31,160 nucleotides of DNA, taken from Antrodiella citrinella (lineage: Eukaryota; Basidiomycota; Agaricomycetes; Polyporales; Steccherinaceae). The position numbers and the translations under genes are program-made. The stretch lies in the NCBI GenBank assembly GCA_004802725.1, contig SGPM01000316.1:1-31160 (forward strand), read 5' to 3'. The notes below the pieces were generated by a model. It was not told the DNA's origin and did no database searches. It saw nothing but the letters and a program-made list of their open reading frames with translations. Positions 12,101 to 21,772 of the stretch are shown piece after piece (position 1 is the first letter of the stretch; every line of letters starts with the position of its first letter).

Positions 12101-13287
12101 CCTTCCTTGGGCGTATATTCGAAGTCGTCTATATCTTCGCTGACGATTTCTCGATTTGTGATCAGGTAGCCTTGTCCGTCTACCATGTATGAAATCATCA
12201 TGACCTGGTCTATGGCTTGATCTGGGAATTTAAGAGGTGCCTTAGTCGTCTCGATATCGTAGGCCATGACCACGGGATCGGCACGCTTGACACGCTCCAC
12301 CATGTGCTTGAAGGCTGGCTGACCAGCAGTGAACGAGACCGCATACCACAGACCGACACGCATCTCGTTATCAATGGCCACCCGCAGGTAATACGGCACG
12401 TCAAACTCTCGAATGTCGATGATGCCTTCCCTTGGATCCCTGTCACGGCCAGCATGACTGGACTCGGCTTCGGCTCCCCATTCGCTCTCCAACTCGATAG
12501 GCACACTGGCATTCGAAGTGGCTTGAATCACCTCAGCATACGCGTCGACCGCGTCCAGTTTGGCACCGTTGGCGAGGGCAAGAGGCATAATATCTCTCCT
12601 GACGTTGAGTAGGTCGGAAACGTTGCGAAAATGGATTTGGAGGAATAGGCGGCGATGACCCATAAGATGATTCGGCATCTGCAAGTCTTCCTTCCGTTCT
12701 CTAGTAACTCGGCAGATTATGCCTTCATATTTCTTCATCAACCACTCTTCAATCGTGGTTTCCATTCCTGCCTGCATAGATGGTCAGGCGTGGAAAGTAC
12801 GTCATTTACGCAAGCACTTACCTTGCAAGCGATGTAAAAGTATGGTTCATACTGAAGTGTACACTTGAACATGCCGCCGTCGTCTTGAATGAAGTAAAAA
12901 TCTACGGCTGCCTTTCCTCCAGGGTGATCAGGGTCTTTCACCAATGTCTACAAACCGGCCGGGTTCATTGAATAGAATGGCATGCACAGTCAATACACTT
13001 ACAGGATGCATATTGACCAGCCAGCCTTCCCTCATCGGTCCATCTTGCAACCGTGCAAAACCAAGCTTTTCATTTACTTCATCCTCCAATCGTGCCTGCT
13101 CAAACCGTTCCGCGAGCGCTGTCCCATCATCTTCTCTCTTGGCCTGTATTTGTATCTCTGTTGGGCCGCCACCACGTCCTCGTCCACGACCTCTTCCTCC
13201 TCGAAAGCTTCCGCCGCGATACCCAGACCGAGCAAAACCGCCTCTACCCCGTCGTCCTCCTCCAGAAAAGTTGCCACCTCGAGACAT
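6151..13287 (-). CDS. POL2: DNA polymerase epsilon catalytic subunit A
   Basis: Eight exons encode 2,257 aa: 13287-13003, 12947-12822, 12771-12061, 12012-11696, 11641-11275, 11224-8717, 8665-6239, 6183-6151. The seven introns are 48-55 nt. This B-family enzyme is the leading-strand replicase and part of the CMG-associated machinery. The proofreading exonuclease is complete: Exo I D-I-E at 309-311, Exo II N-G-D-F-F-D-F, Exo III Y-S-V-S-D. The polymerase motifs are intact: A (L-D-V-A-A-M-Y-P-N, Asp659), B (K-C-I-L-N-S-F-Y-G, about 842) and C (D-T-D, 894-896). Four cysteines (684, 687, 696, 780) match the spacing of the 4Fe-4S CysX site of Pol2. The C-terminus carries two Cys4 modules (2133/2136/2163/2166 and 2197/2200/2212/2214), which in yeast bind Dpb2. 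The length is close to yeast Pol2 (2,222). The first 43 residues are an RGG-type extension. The last exon adds only ten residues, a conserved-looking E-C-A-Q-T-M-L tail. It is divergent to ASE1. Confidence 0.97.
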
Positions 13288-13603
13288 CTTCTAGGTAACC
13301 AGCCGTAGATAGACCAGGGTGTATAGGGTCTTAACGGACAATATAAGAAAAAGTTGGGCGCGTTGTGAAAGCCTAGGTGAGGCGACCAGGCGTAGAGGAA
13401 AGGTAGAGTCCGAGCAGAACGCGACCCTGGCACTGGCGCGTCAGTGTCACGAACACGAGACATCACGCAGATATGTCACACAGTAACGTCACATAATACG
13501 ATCACGTGATGGCAACGCGACGCGGTTCGGTTTCGGTTATGGCCAAAGTTTCGTGTTTCCTCCCTTCCCCGCTCATCGTTTACGTTCCCCGACCTTTGTC
13601 GCC
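13288..13603. promoter_or_regulatory. bidirectional POL2/ASE1 promoter with ACGCG cores and an E-box
   Basis: These 316 bp are the whole space between the two start codons. ACGCG or its complement CGCGT occurs five times (13359-13363, 13419-13423, 13437-13441, 13515-13519, 13520-13524), where about 0.6 would be expected from uniform base use. ACGCG is the core of the MCB element bound by MBF/DSC1 in ascomycete yeasts. A palindromic ATCACGTGAT (13501-13510) holds a CACGTG E-box. GTCAC occurs at 13446, 13475 and 13488. Co-regulation of the two cell-cycle genes is inferred, not shown. Confidence 0.6.
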
Positions 13604-16183
13604 ATGTCGGCGACCACGATTACCTCGTTGTTGAACTCTTTGCATACGCATTTGCAGTCGCAGACTCAGTTGCTTCCCACATTGCACTCGCAGCTCGGAC
13701 TACCGCCGACAGCGCTCGCAGACGATCTATCCACCCTCCAGCAACAACTTACACATTGCGTGGAGATCCAAATTGATTCAAGGAGAAAACAAGTTGATGA
13801 ATGGATGCAGAAATGTGGTGAAGTAGAGGAGCAGTGTGTCAAGTATAGCAAAGCCCTCGGCTCGCATATGAAGACGGTGACAATTAGTGTTGGGGAGGTC
13901 AGGAAGGAGCTGGTCCTGCCAAAACGATTTGAGATGATTACAGAATGCCAAGAGAAACTTAGACAAGTACGTGCGTTTCAGAACACTATCATGGCGCTCT
14001 TTGATGTCGTATCTTTCCACCTTCTAGCTGTATCACACGAAGCTGGAGCAGCTACTCACCCTGACCAGTCGCCTCAAGACCTTATCTCGGACGCTGGGCC
14101 CGGCATATTTCAGTGCAGATCTTCTGGAGCCTATCCAGGTGTCTGGAGAAAGCGAATACGATGAATCCGCTCATCGTGATGTTACACCAGAACGCTTCTC
14201 GAAACTCGAGAAGGAGCTCGTTCGTGGTAAGGGTGAAGTGGTACGTCCACAAAACCTTATCCTTCCGTATAATTGTTCAACTGTTGCTTTAGACCAAAAG
14301 ACTTGCTCAGCTCTCGCAAACTATGATCCAAATAGACTGGCTCTATACCGAGCTCGGTATAGCTCCTCCTACCTTGGACGATCTCCCTTCATCCAAGTTC
14401 CTTAGCGCCCGCCCGCCCTCCTCATGCAGTACTACCTCCTCCGATCCTTTCAATTCTACCTCTATGGTTATGTCAACGCCCACACCCGATTCGCGTTTGA
14501 AACCCACTACCCCTTTTCTGATGGCCACAACCCCTGACGACACACCAGAGTCGGAATACGAGAGGATATTCGCGCGATTTGTTGCTCGAATCGAAGAACT
14601 GTCTGACGAGGCGCTATCATCGAGTCCTGCACCAATTATAGGTCTTGAAGGTGTCGAACCTACTCCAGGACTTGTTGGTTGGGCGGAGTCAAAATGTGCG
14701 TTCCTGGAGGACATCAAACGTCGACGTGAACATCACATACAGGCCATGTATGATCAACTGGAGGCGCTGTGGCGACGACTTGGCGTCGAGGAGAAGGATA
14801 TGGACGCCTTCGTGGAATCTCAAAGGGGAAGCACGGAAATCACTATCAAGGCTTACGAGGAAGAATTGGACCGGATGCTGGAGCTGAAACGTGAACGTAT
14901 GAGTACATTCGTGGAGAATGCTCGCGCCGAGATCGAGAAACTCTGGGATGAACTCATGGTCGGACAAGAAGAGCGGGCCGATTTTGCCCCACTCGCCGAT
15001 GGTAAGCACACCATTAGGATCCGGTAAATTCAAGCGTTAAACATCCAATTTAGATGAGCATACAGAAGAACTTCTCTCTATTCACGAGGAAGAGATTCGT
15101 CGGTTGAAGGAGGAGCGAAAGCTCAAGGGCCATCTGCTGTCCAGCATCAAGAAGTACTTCGATATTTGCGAAGATGAGAAAGAGCTAGCGGCTGCAGCAC
15201 AAGACCAAACCCGTTTGCTTGGTCGTGGTCCGCGTGACCCTGGACGGCTTCTCCGAGAGGAGAAGATGAGAAAGCGTGTCACCAAAGAGAAACCCAGAGT
15301 ACGTCCTTCTACACCATTTAATGAAGCTACATATTTAATGCAATTTCAGCTCGAACAGGACCTGTTGCAAACGATCCCGAATTGGGAAGCTGAGACTGGC
15401 CGACAATTCCTTGTACACGGCGAAAGTATTCTGCACATCCTGATGACATCACTCAACATCCAGCCGCAAACAGAGAAAGAGAACACCGCCCAGAGGAGCA
15501 AATCACGGTCGGGATCTGTCCCTCTTCGATCTACAACACCGCCCAATCCCGTTCACCACTACGTACCTCCGAAAAGTCACCACGGGGGCTCATCTCGCGA
15601 CACAAAGAGCGAGCGTGTTACGAGTGGCGGGGTTACTCCAGCCATACGACCTGGCTCGAGCATGTCACGGTCTGCGCCCGCGAGTAAACGACCGAAGCTT
15701 CTTGGCGAGTCCACGTCCTCTCATAACAACGCAGGACCTCCATTGTCAGCAACAGGAAGGGCTAGAAGCACCAGCAGAGGAGCTTCGACACGTCCGCCTG
15801 CATCCTCCTCATCCTCCGCCCTACCCCGACCCATCCCGGTGTCTTCACACCCACAAATAGCTATGCCTGTGCCGAAACACCCAAGCGCGGTATTGGGTCA
15901 TGGTCGTGCACCATCTTCAAATCAGCGCGCTGCATCTAGTTATCACCCATACGCTCAATCACAGCGATCCAACTCGGCCTTATCACGGCAACCGCAACCT
16001 CAAATATACGGCGCGGCAGCCCTGGGTATGTCAGCCGGTGCCGTCCGGAAGGCATCACGGGCACGGAGAGAGAGCTTTAAGCCTCGACCGAGCATGGACG
16101 AGGCATGGACGTCGACTGCAACTGGCAGGTACCCTGGATTTGCAGGCGGTGTCGTGGCGGAAGAGAACGAAGATTGGGATTAG
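13604..16183 (+). CDS. ASE1: Ase1/PRC1/MAP65 family anaphase spindle midzone microtubule bundler
   Basis: Five exons (13604-13966, 14028-14240, 14293-15001, 15054-15298, 15350-16183) encode 787 aa. The family forms homodimers that cross-link antiparallel microtubules in the spindle midzone and recruit cytokinesis factors. The N-terminal half is predicted coiled coil (Q-Q-Q-L heptads, repeated E-E-L and E-E-E). The family signature sits at about 430-520: an E-E-x-R-R-L-K-E-E helix, then K-Y-F-D-I-C-E-D-E-K-E-L, then G-R-G-P-R-D-P-G-R-L-L-R-E-E, the spectrin-like microtubule-binding region. The final about 250 residues are Ser/Arg/Pro-rich, basic and likely disordered, ending E-N-E-D-W-D. A K-E-N triplet at 553-555 and many S/T-P sites (near residues 300-325, and T-P-P) suggest APC/C and CDK control. 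Intron 4 is 51 nt and lacks a stop, but its splice sites are consensus and removal restores K-P-R / L-E-Q-D-L. Confidence 0.92.
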
Positions 16184-16910
16184 TGCATTCGGTTCTTCGG
16201 TAGCATGCGATACGTTGTTATTATCTATGAGTTATGATGAGTTATGAAGTTCACGTTTGTGTAGTTGTAGTTTTTTACTTTATGCCATGTACTTTTCTTG
16301 TATACGAGTTATAGAGCAAGGTCGAAGAAATCACAGACGCCACGAACGTCGTAAGAAAAATACAGAGCCTCGTACTCTATGCTGGCTAAAATGAACGCTC
16401 CTAAACCCTTCAAATCGTTAACATCTGTGGGGATACTGGTATAGTACTACGATGCACGTTTCCGAGAGTCATGAGAGATACTGCACAAGGACGCACTGAA
16501 TTGCAAGATACTTGGAGCAGATGAGCTAGAGCCCTGCCCAGCACAGATCTCACGCCATCGGCATAAAGAAGAGAAAGTTTCGGAAGTTTGAAGACGGAGA
16601 AACTGAAGTTTCAATCTTGATGGAAGAACCGCTTGGCTGACATAGACAGTTAGGGTTTCGTTGAGTCGACGGTGACGCAAGAGCCAGCCATGGTGTATTC
16701 GCTCATGTGCTCAACAATTGCGATCTCGAGGGCGACATCTCGAGCTTAGCACACAGGCACATCGAGCGAGCGTAAAGGACGTATCGCGTCCTCGGTATCA
16801 ACATGATTATAATCTCCCCAAAGAGAATCTCTGCAGAGTATAAATACAGATCTGACCTCACAACGAATGCACTTGTGGCCATCAACTCTCAGTCCTCCAT
16901 CGAAACATCA
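16184..16910. other. convergent 3' intergenic region, no gene seen
   Basis: Both flanking genes end here, so only terminators and 3' untranslated sequence are expected. The minus frame at 16447-16680 and the plus frame starting at 16803 lack family resemblance, and the latter is antisense to the membrane-protein gene. A TATAAATA string near 16839 has no plausible gene to drive. Confidence 0.4.
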
Positions 16911-17982
16911 TCAAACTTGCGGGTAGGTGGGAGTTTGGGATGGGGCAGGCGATCCGACCTGAGTAGGGGTTTGGGCCGGGACAAGAGCATATGGTTGCCC
17001 AGGAGCTTGACCATACGGAGCCTGAGTCTGACCCTGCTGCTGAGCCGGGTTGTACTGCTGCATCGTGGGCTGCGTACCGGGAGGGTACGCGTAGCCCAAG
17101 TTCTGTTGCGCGACTGTGTTGTCTGCTTCCTTAGCAGCCTCAGGATCGTGCTGACCCCCATTCTCGTTACCGAACCCAGGAAGAGTGAATTCGGCGCTGA
17201 ACTCGGTATCCCGCACGGCGTGATACCAGACAGAAACCCCCTTCTGTGCGGCTTGGATGGACAGCACGAGAAGGGTGAGGAGGTACCCGAAGACTGGCGA
17301 GTGACGACTTGACATTAGTACCTGCCTAGCGCGTGAGATAGCTCAATAGACATACGAATAATCCAAGACAAATGTCCGAAGGCTTCTGAAGTCTTGACAT
17401 CACTGCATGAATCTTGCAGCACGTGGACGTTGCCGTTCCCCGTCAACCCACACAACTCAACGAGGAGCCCAACGCTGTTCGTCGTGAACGATGCGGCAGC
17501 GATCCACAAAATGAATAGCACGCCTAGATAAATACTACTCAGCATATAGTCGTGGAAACACAAATAGATTTCTTACCGAGCCAAGACAACTCGAAGACGA
17601 TCATAGACGAGAACGCCCTCTTCCTGAGCCTATCAATGATAACCCTGGTAAAGCAGACGCGTCAATATGCTTTTACAGACAACAGACGGCAGAAGCTTAC
17701 ATTGCGGGGAGAGTCAAAAGGGTCAAAACGGCGACAGCAAGACTAAGGATTGGGAAAGAGTACGACGATTGCAGTGGCCAGAAGCTGAATCCATCCACGA
17801 GCAGAACGTCGTTCAAGGTCAGGAAAATGAAGTGCGCGTTGACACCAAGTACGATGATAGAGAATAGTATGAGCGTGCCTAGAGTAGTGCGGACATGCTC
17901 AGATTTCAGAACGACTGGAAGAGCAGTATCAAGACTCACCCATAACCGATTCACGCACAATGTAGAGTTTTTGCTCGACCAT
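16911..17982 (-). CDS. four-helix MARVEL-like membrane protein with Gln/Pro-rich tail
   Basis: Five exons (17982-17940, 17878-17701, 17644-17577, 17523-17356, 17293-16911) encode 279 aa; introns are 61, 56, 53 and 62 nt. Hydrophobic segments at about 15-36, 54-77, 86-108 and 146-167 with short N-terminal and longer C-terminal cytosolic ends fit the MARVEL topology of fungal plasma-membrane organiser proteins. The third loop holds two cysteines (121, 136) that could pair. From about residue 200 the tail is rich in Gln, Pro, Gly and Tyr with A-P-Y-G-Q-A-P-G-Q-P type repeats and looks disordered. The acceptor of intron 4 was chosen as CCAG at 17294, because this merges helix 4 into one hydrophobic run; the nearer CAG at about 17322 would break it. 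The family assignment rests on topology and loop pattern, not on a diagnostic motif. Confidence 0.75.
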
Positions 17983-19428
17983 CTTGTCTAAGTACCAAGC
18001 TGATGACGGGCGAACGTATGCAACAAGTCAAGGGAAGAGCCTTGGAGGAACAGCCAAAAGCGTACAAGAACCAGAGCGGAGGCAGATGGCAGGTGGGTCC
18101 ATCACAATGGGATGGGCCTTTTGTAGTACTCCTGACGAGTCACGACAACGCAAGCATCTGCAAACATCCTGACTATCTGTCCTGTGGCTGTCATTCAATC
18201 GAACCCTGGATCGGGACTTGCACTGCAGCAACGTTGTATCGATTGTGAACCAATTATTCTTTATAAAGTTATATCAGGGATGTCAGCCTACCCCGTTTGT
18301 CGGGTTTAGATTGATGTTGCCATTCCGGACGTTTTTGCGATGGACCGTCCAAGGACCGTCGGCCTATCGCGTGCTGACGACTATAGCGTTGTTGTACCTG
18401 GGCCTTCCGTGGGAACGTTGCGGTGCTTGAACGTTGACCGACAAGTTTCGCTCCTTGCAGCCCGCCCCAGGGGCTCAACAGCGGTATTGAGACCGGAATT
18501 GAAGGGTGACAAGCTCGTCAAAGTCTATCTGTGAACGACGTATGAGTTTGGATTTCAACGAGCAAGTACAGAGAGGTGTAAGATCCTTACCGATATCGAG
18601 TGGCGTTCATTAAAGACGCGCTACTGCAGACGCGCACAGCATCTAGAACTCCGATGCTGATTTTCCGCTAAGCACGGCTCCGATCAGTTTGTGCATGCCA
18701 CAGCAAACAACACACACCTGATCTGGACCGTGGACGCACTTCATTCATAAACTTCACAGCATCGAAGTAATGCCGGGGAATCCGGCGATCCACGAAGATC
18801 TGCTCTTGTACTGAGTTTGATTTGAGCAGGCTGTCAATTCGCTGTATGCAGCAACCAACTGGCGAACACACGAAAAGGTTCATCAACTCCGAGCCTTCTG
18901 TCAGTCAGTGGAATGGGTCGGAAGCGAGGTGGAAATTGAAGTGCGGAGCGGTCCGAGAGGAGGGGCGGGGAGTTGAAGAGAGAAAAATCCGAAAGTCCAA
19001 AGATAGAGCTCGCTTGTGGGCAGAACACTGCTGCCTGTGCTCAACATCCGCAAACGGTTAGATAAGTTAGATATTGATCTGCTTTGAAAGGTGTACGGAA
19101 CGCGCACACAATGATTGAGTGTCCGGAACCTCTACGTGGGTGTGTTGCAGACGACGTAGGACGCAGAGGCAACACAGCCAACGCTCGAACATATGAATGG
19201 GTCTCACGGCTTTGCACATGTGCTGAAATGGAGTATGACTGCTTCAAATTTCCCCGTTCAGGGAGTGCGCCAATAACCTGGATGCGCGAGACAACGGTCC
19301 TCGGCGCATTGAGAAGAACAGAAGGTAAGGGAGAGAATGGAACCCAGAGCTACAGGACAAACAAGAGAGATATATGAGGCTTGCTTTCAATGATCCCTAT
19401 GACGAACCAGAAGCTGGACTCACTGAGC
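17983..19428. other. 1.4-kb gene-free region
   Basis: It should hold the divergent promoters of the MARVEL-like gene and of the GH12 locus. The open frames here are under 100 codons, overlap in several frames and resemble nothing I know. A GCGGGG string near 18965 would fit the CreA/Mig1 consensus upstream of a cellulase-type gene, but one short match is weak. I found no long inverted or direct repeat. Confidence 0.4.
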
Positions 19429-20372
19429 ATGGCAGTCACGAAGCTAGCTTCAGTCGTCCTTCTTGCATCCTCTCACGTCCTCGCGTTGCCAACCACCGGC
19501 AATGTCGAAGCTCGACAGTCCCTCGACACATCCTCCCACTGTGGTCAATGGGATGTGGTGCCGGCTGGCCAATAATCTTGCTTGCTGACCTTTGGGGCGA
19601 ATCCGGCACCTCTGGCTCACAATGCTCGAATTTGATCAGTTTGAGCGGAAAACCCATATCCTGGAATACGACCTGGGACTGGGTCGGCGGAAATGGCGTC
19701 AAGAGTTTCTCAAATATCCAACTGAATGCAGGAATTAACAACCAACTTCAAGATATTAAGAGCATGCCAGTGAGTAGCTAGTCAAACATACAAGGCAATG
19801 ACTCACCGAGTCTTGTCTGTGTCGTATGCAGACGACGTGGGAATGGTCACAAAGCACGTCAGACAGCACCGTCGCTGACGTCGCCTGTGATTTATTCACC
19901 TCCAGCACCGCTGGCGGCTCCAACGTCAACGAGATAATGATCTGGCTTGCCAACTTCGTCGCTGAACCCATGTACAACTCTGACGGCACCCCTCAGCCTG
20001 TTGCAAGCAACATAAACGTCGGAGGTCATTCCTGGAACTTGTACAGCAGTAGCAACGGATCGAACAATGTCTTCTCGTTCTTGCCTACCAGCGGCACCAT
20101 TACCAGTTTCAGCGGAGATGTACTGCAATTATTGAACGTGAGCACAGGTCCGATAATTTTGTGAGATGAAATGGACTGACGTGTAATTGCATAGTATCTG
20201 ACGCAACATGAAGGTGTCAGTACATCCCAGTACTTGGTCACCGCTCAAGCTGGAACAGAACCTACAAGCGGCTCTGCTATATTGATCACGTAAGATGAAT
20301 CTGTAGAATGCAGATGTCGGCGGCATACTGATGGAATAATTCAGAACGGCGTATAACCTTGTGATCAACTGA
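19429..20372 (+). pseudogene. GH12 endoglucanase/xyloglucanase gene broken by a 1-nt frameshift
   Basis: GH12 enzymes hydrolyse beta-1,4-glucan or xyloglucan in plant walls with a retaining mechanism. The ATG at 19429 starts a good secretion signal (M-A-V-T-K-L-A-S-V-V-L-L-A, cleavage after about A-L-A). The mature start C-G-Q-W-D...A-G-Q runs into TAA at 19573-19575, while the family continues one frame over from 19575, into L-W-G-E-S-G-T-S-G-S-Q-C. No AG occurs between 19550 and 19595, so no intron can rescue it. The rest is sound: introns 19770-19831, 20138-20194 and 20290-20344 and a stop at 20370-20372. The catalytic nucleophile (E of N-E-I-M-I-W-L) and acid/base (E of A-G-T-E-P) are both present. 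Exons total 770 nt, one short of 257 codons. It is either a very young pseudogene or carries a sequence error. Confidence 0.85.
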
Positions 20373-20685
20373 ATCCAAATGTGTGGGGTGCACGGGGTCT
20401 AGCAGACATGTTCAAAGTTTGACTCTGCGTTCTATGAGAAACCGTACCTGACCCAGATGTCAGTTCTCACCTTTCTCGAGCGATACCACGACACAGTAGC
20501 TATCGCATGTTGAGACAGCCCTTCACAACGACGGTTCCGGTCCCTATAGAAAGTTGTTTCTTGAAATGAATGAACCTTGTACAATCTCCTTATGAATGTT
20601 TAGTCAGACCAGCGGCAATAGCATGCTTACCTCGACATATTCGTCCAGCATCGCCTTAGGGCCAAACAAACAAACGTCCGAGTCG

Positions 20686-20776
20686 GCGTCAGCTCGAGTC
20701 CTGGCAGTGAGATAATATGATCCCGTGGTCATTATCTCAGTTAATGACCAGGGGATCCGAACGAGCGTCAGCTCGA
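20686..20776. repeat. hairpin flanked by 12-bp direct repeats
   Basis: Arms at 20719-20734 and 20742-20757 are complementary at 15 of 16 positions around a 7-bp loop. The 12-mer GCGTCAGCTCGA occurs at 20686-20697 and again at 20765-20776, so the hairpin lies in a 67-bp insert between identical copies. This could be a miniature inverted-repeat element with a target duplication, a recombination footprint, or a regulatory structure. No coding capacity is present. Confidence 0.6.
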
Positions 20777-21603
20777 ATTAAGAAGCAATAAGCCCTGCTG
20801 GATCGTAATATCGCATTGTCTGTGAGTCTTCACAGACGTGATCATGCCCATCGATCCTCAAATGCGGGATTTTGGGCCGGGGATGCGGGGTAGGACACGG
20901 ATATGGTGGTACAATAGAACCTCAAGCAAGCGTTAAGGAGAAGAGGCGTTGACAACTAGGTCGCTTTGTTTAAGCGAGGAGGGTCCGATTGTAATCCACC
21001 CGTTCTTCCAGGACTCCGCGCGAGTGACATGTGGTGAAGTCTTGGAGTCTCCTCAAGGGCTACAAGGGTTTGGTGCTTGATTGGGTGTCAGACTGCCAGA
21101 GCTCGACCGGCGAGCTCAACAGCAACAGTCCTATGATCACCAAACCACCGGTGACAAGACTAGTAAGTGCCACCGACACTCGCACAAGAGGAAGCCTGAT
21201 GAAGTCGTGCAGCTCATTGCGATATCAACAGGGGCGCGGACGAAAATGAGTTTCTCGGTGAGAGCAAATCGGGAGGAAAAGTCGATCTTCGCCTGACAGT
21301 GATTCCTCGACAATGCTATGAGTGGTACGGAGTCGTGTCTTGTGCACACTACATGAGAGTCGCTGTCCTAGAAAAGGGCAATCATAGCGCAAAATCGCAA
21401 AAACAGACCCTGCATTGGTCTTGGAGCGACCGTGTGTTAACTGGAGTCTGTGACCATTTGACCGAGGACTCATACCGAGTATCGAGACGATCTGATGTCA
21501 TAAAGTTATCTCTGATTGTGTGAGAAATGAATCAAGACATACGCACAGTATTTCGTTGTTTGCTGAACAGAGTCAAGAGTTCAAAAATAAGCGTGAACGC
21601 TAC

Positions 21604-21674
21604 GTCACGGCTGGACCGATGTGACACAGCGCGCGATCGTGACTTTTGTGACAGACGCTGGGCGGAAGCGTCAC
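21604..21674. promoter_or_regulatory. cluster of five GTCAC/GTGAC pentamers upstream of PUP3
   Basis: GTCAC or its complement begins at 21604, 21621, 21639, 21648 and 21670, 100-170 bp before the PUP3 start; about 0.14 would be expected by chance in 71 bp. The first is in TACGTCAC, which resembles a CRE half-site for bZIP factors. The ascomycete proteasome element GGTGGCAAA is not present between 21523 and 21772. Confidence 0.5.
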
Positions 21675-21772
21675 CCAGTGTACGCGTCCCTCCTTCATCT
21701 CATTCGACTACTTCAGAACTTGTGTTTCTTCCACCATCCTCCAAGCGTGTTGTCCATTTCAAGTTTTCCATC

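Larger units (their letters stand above)
20373..21772. other. 1.4-kb gene-free region with a hairpin element
   Basis: No coding sequence is recognised. The plus frames at 21031-21249 and 21081-21296 overlap in different frames and have no family resemblance. The stretch holds a hairpin flanked by direct repeats (20686-20776), a short GC-rich inverted repeat AGCTCG/CGAGCT near 21100, and the promoter of PUP3 at its right end. Confidence 0.45.

Noticed and set aside
16839..16846. TATAAATA string as a promoter
   Set aside because: It lies between two convergent 3' ends with no supported gene downstream.
16803..17312. 169-codon plus-strand frame
   Set aside because: Antisense to the last exon of the MARVEL-like gene, whose spliced frame and helices are much better supported.
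19540..19600. an intron that would rescue the GH12 frame
   Set aside because: There is no AG acceptor in the needed interval, and the next one would remove the conserved L-W-G-E-S region.
21523..21772. ascomycete proteasome control element GGTGGCAAA upstream of PUP3
   Set aside because: Looked for on both strands and not present.
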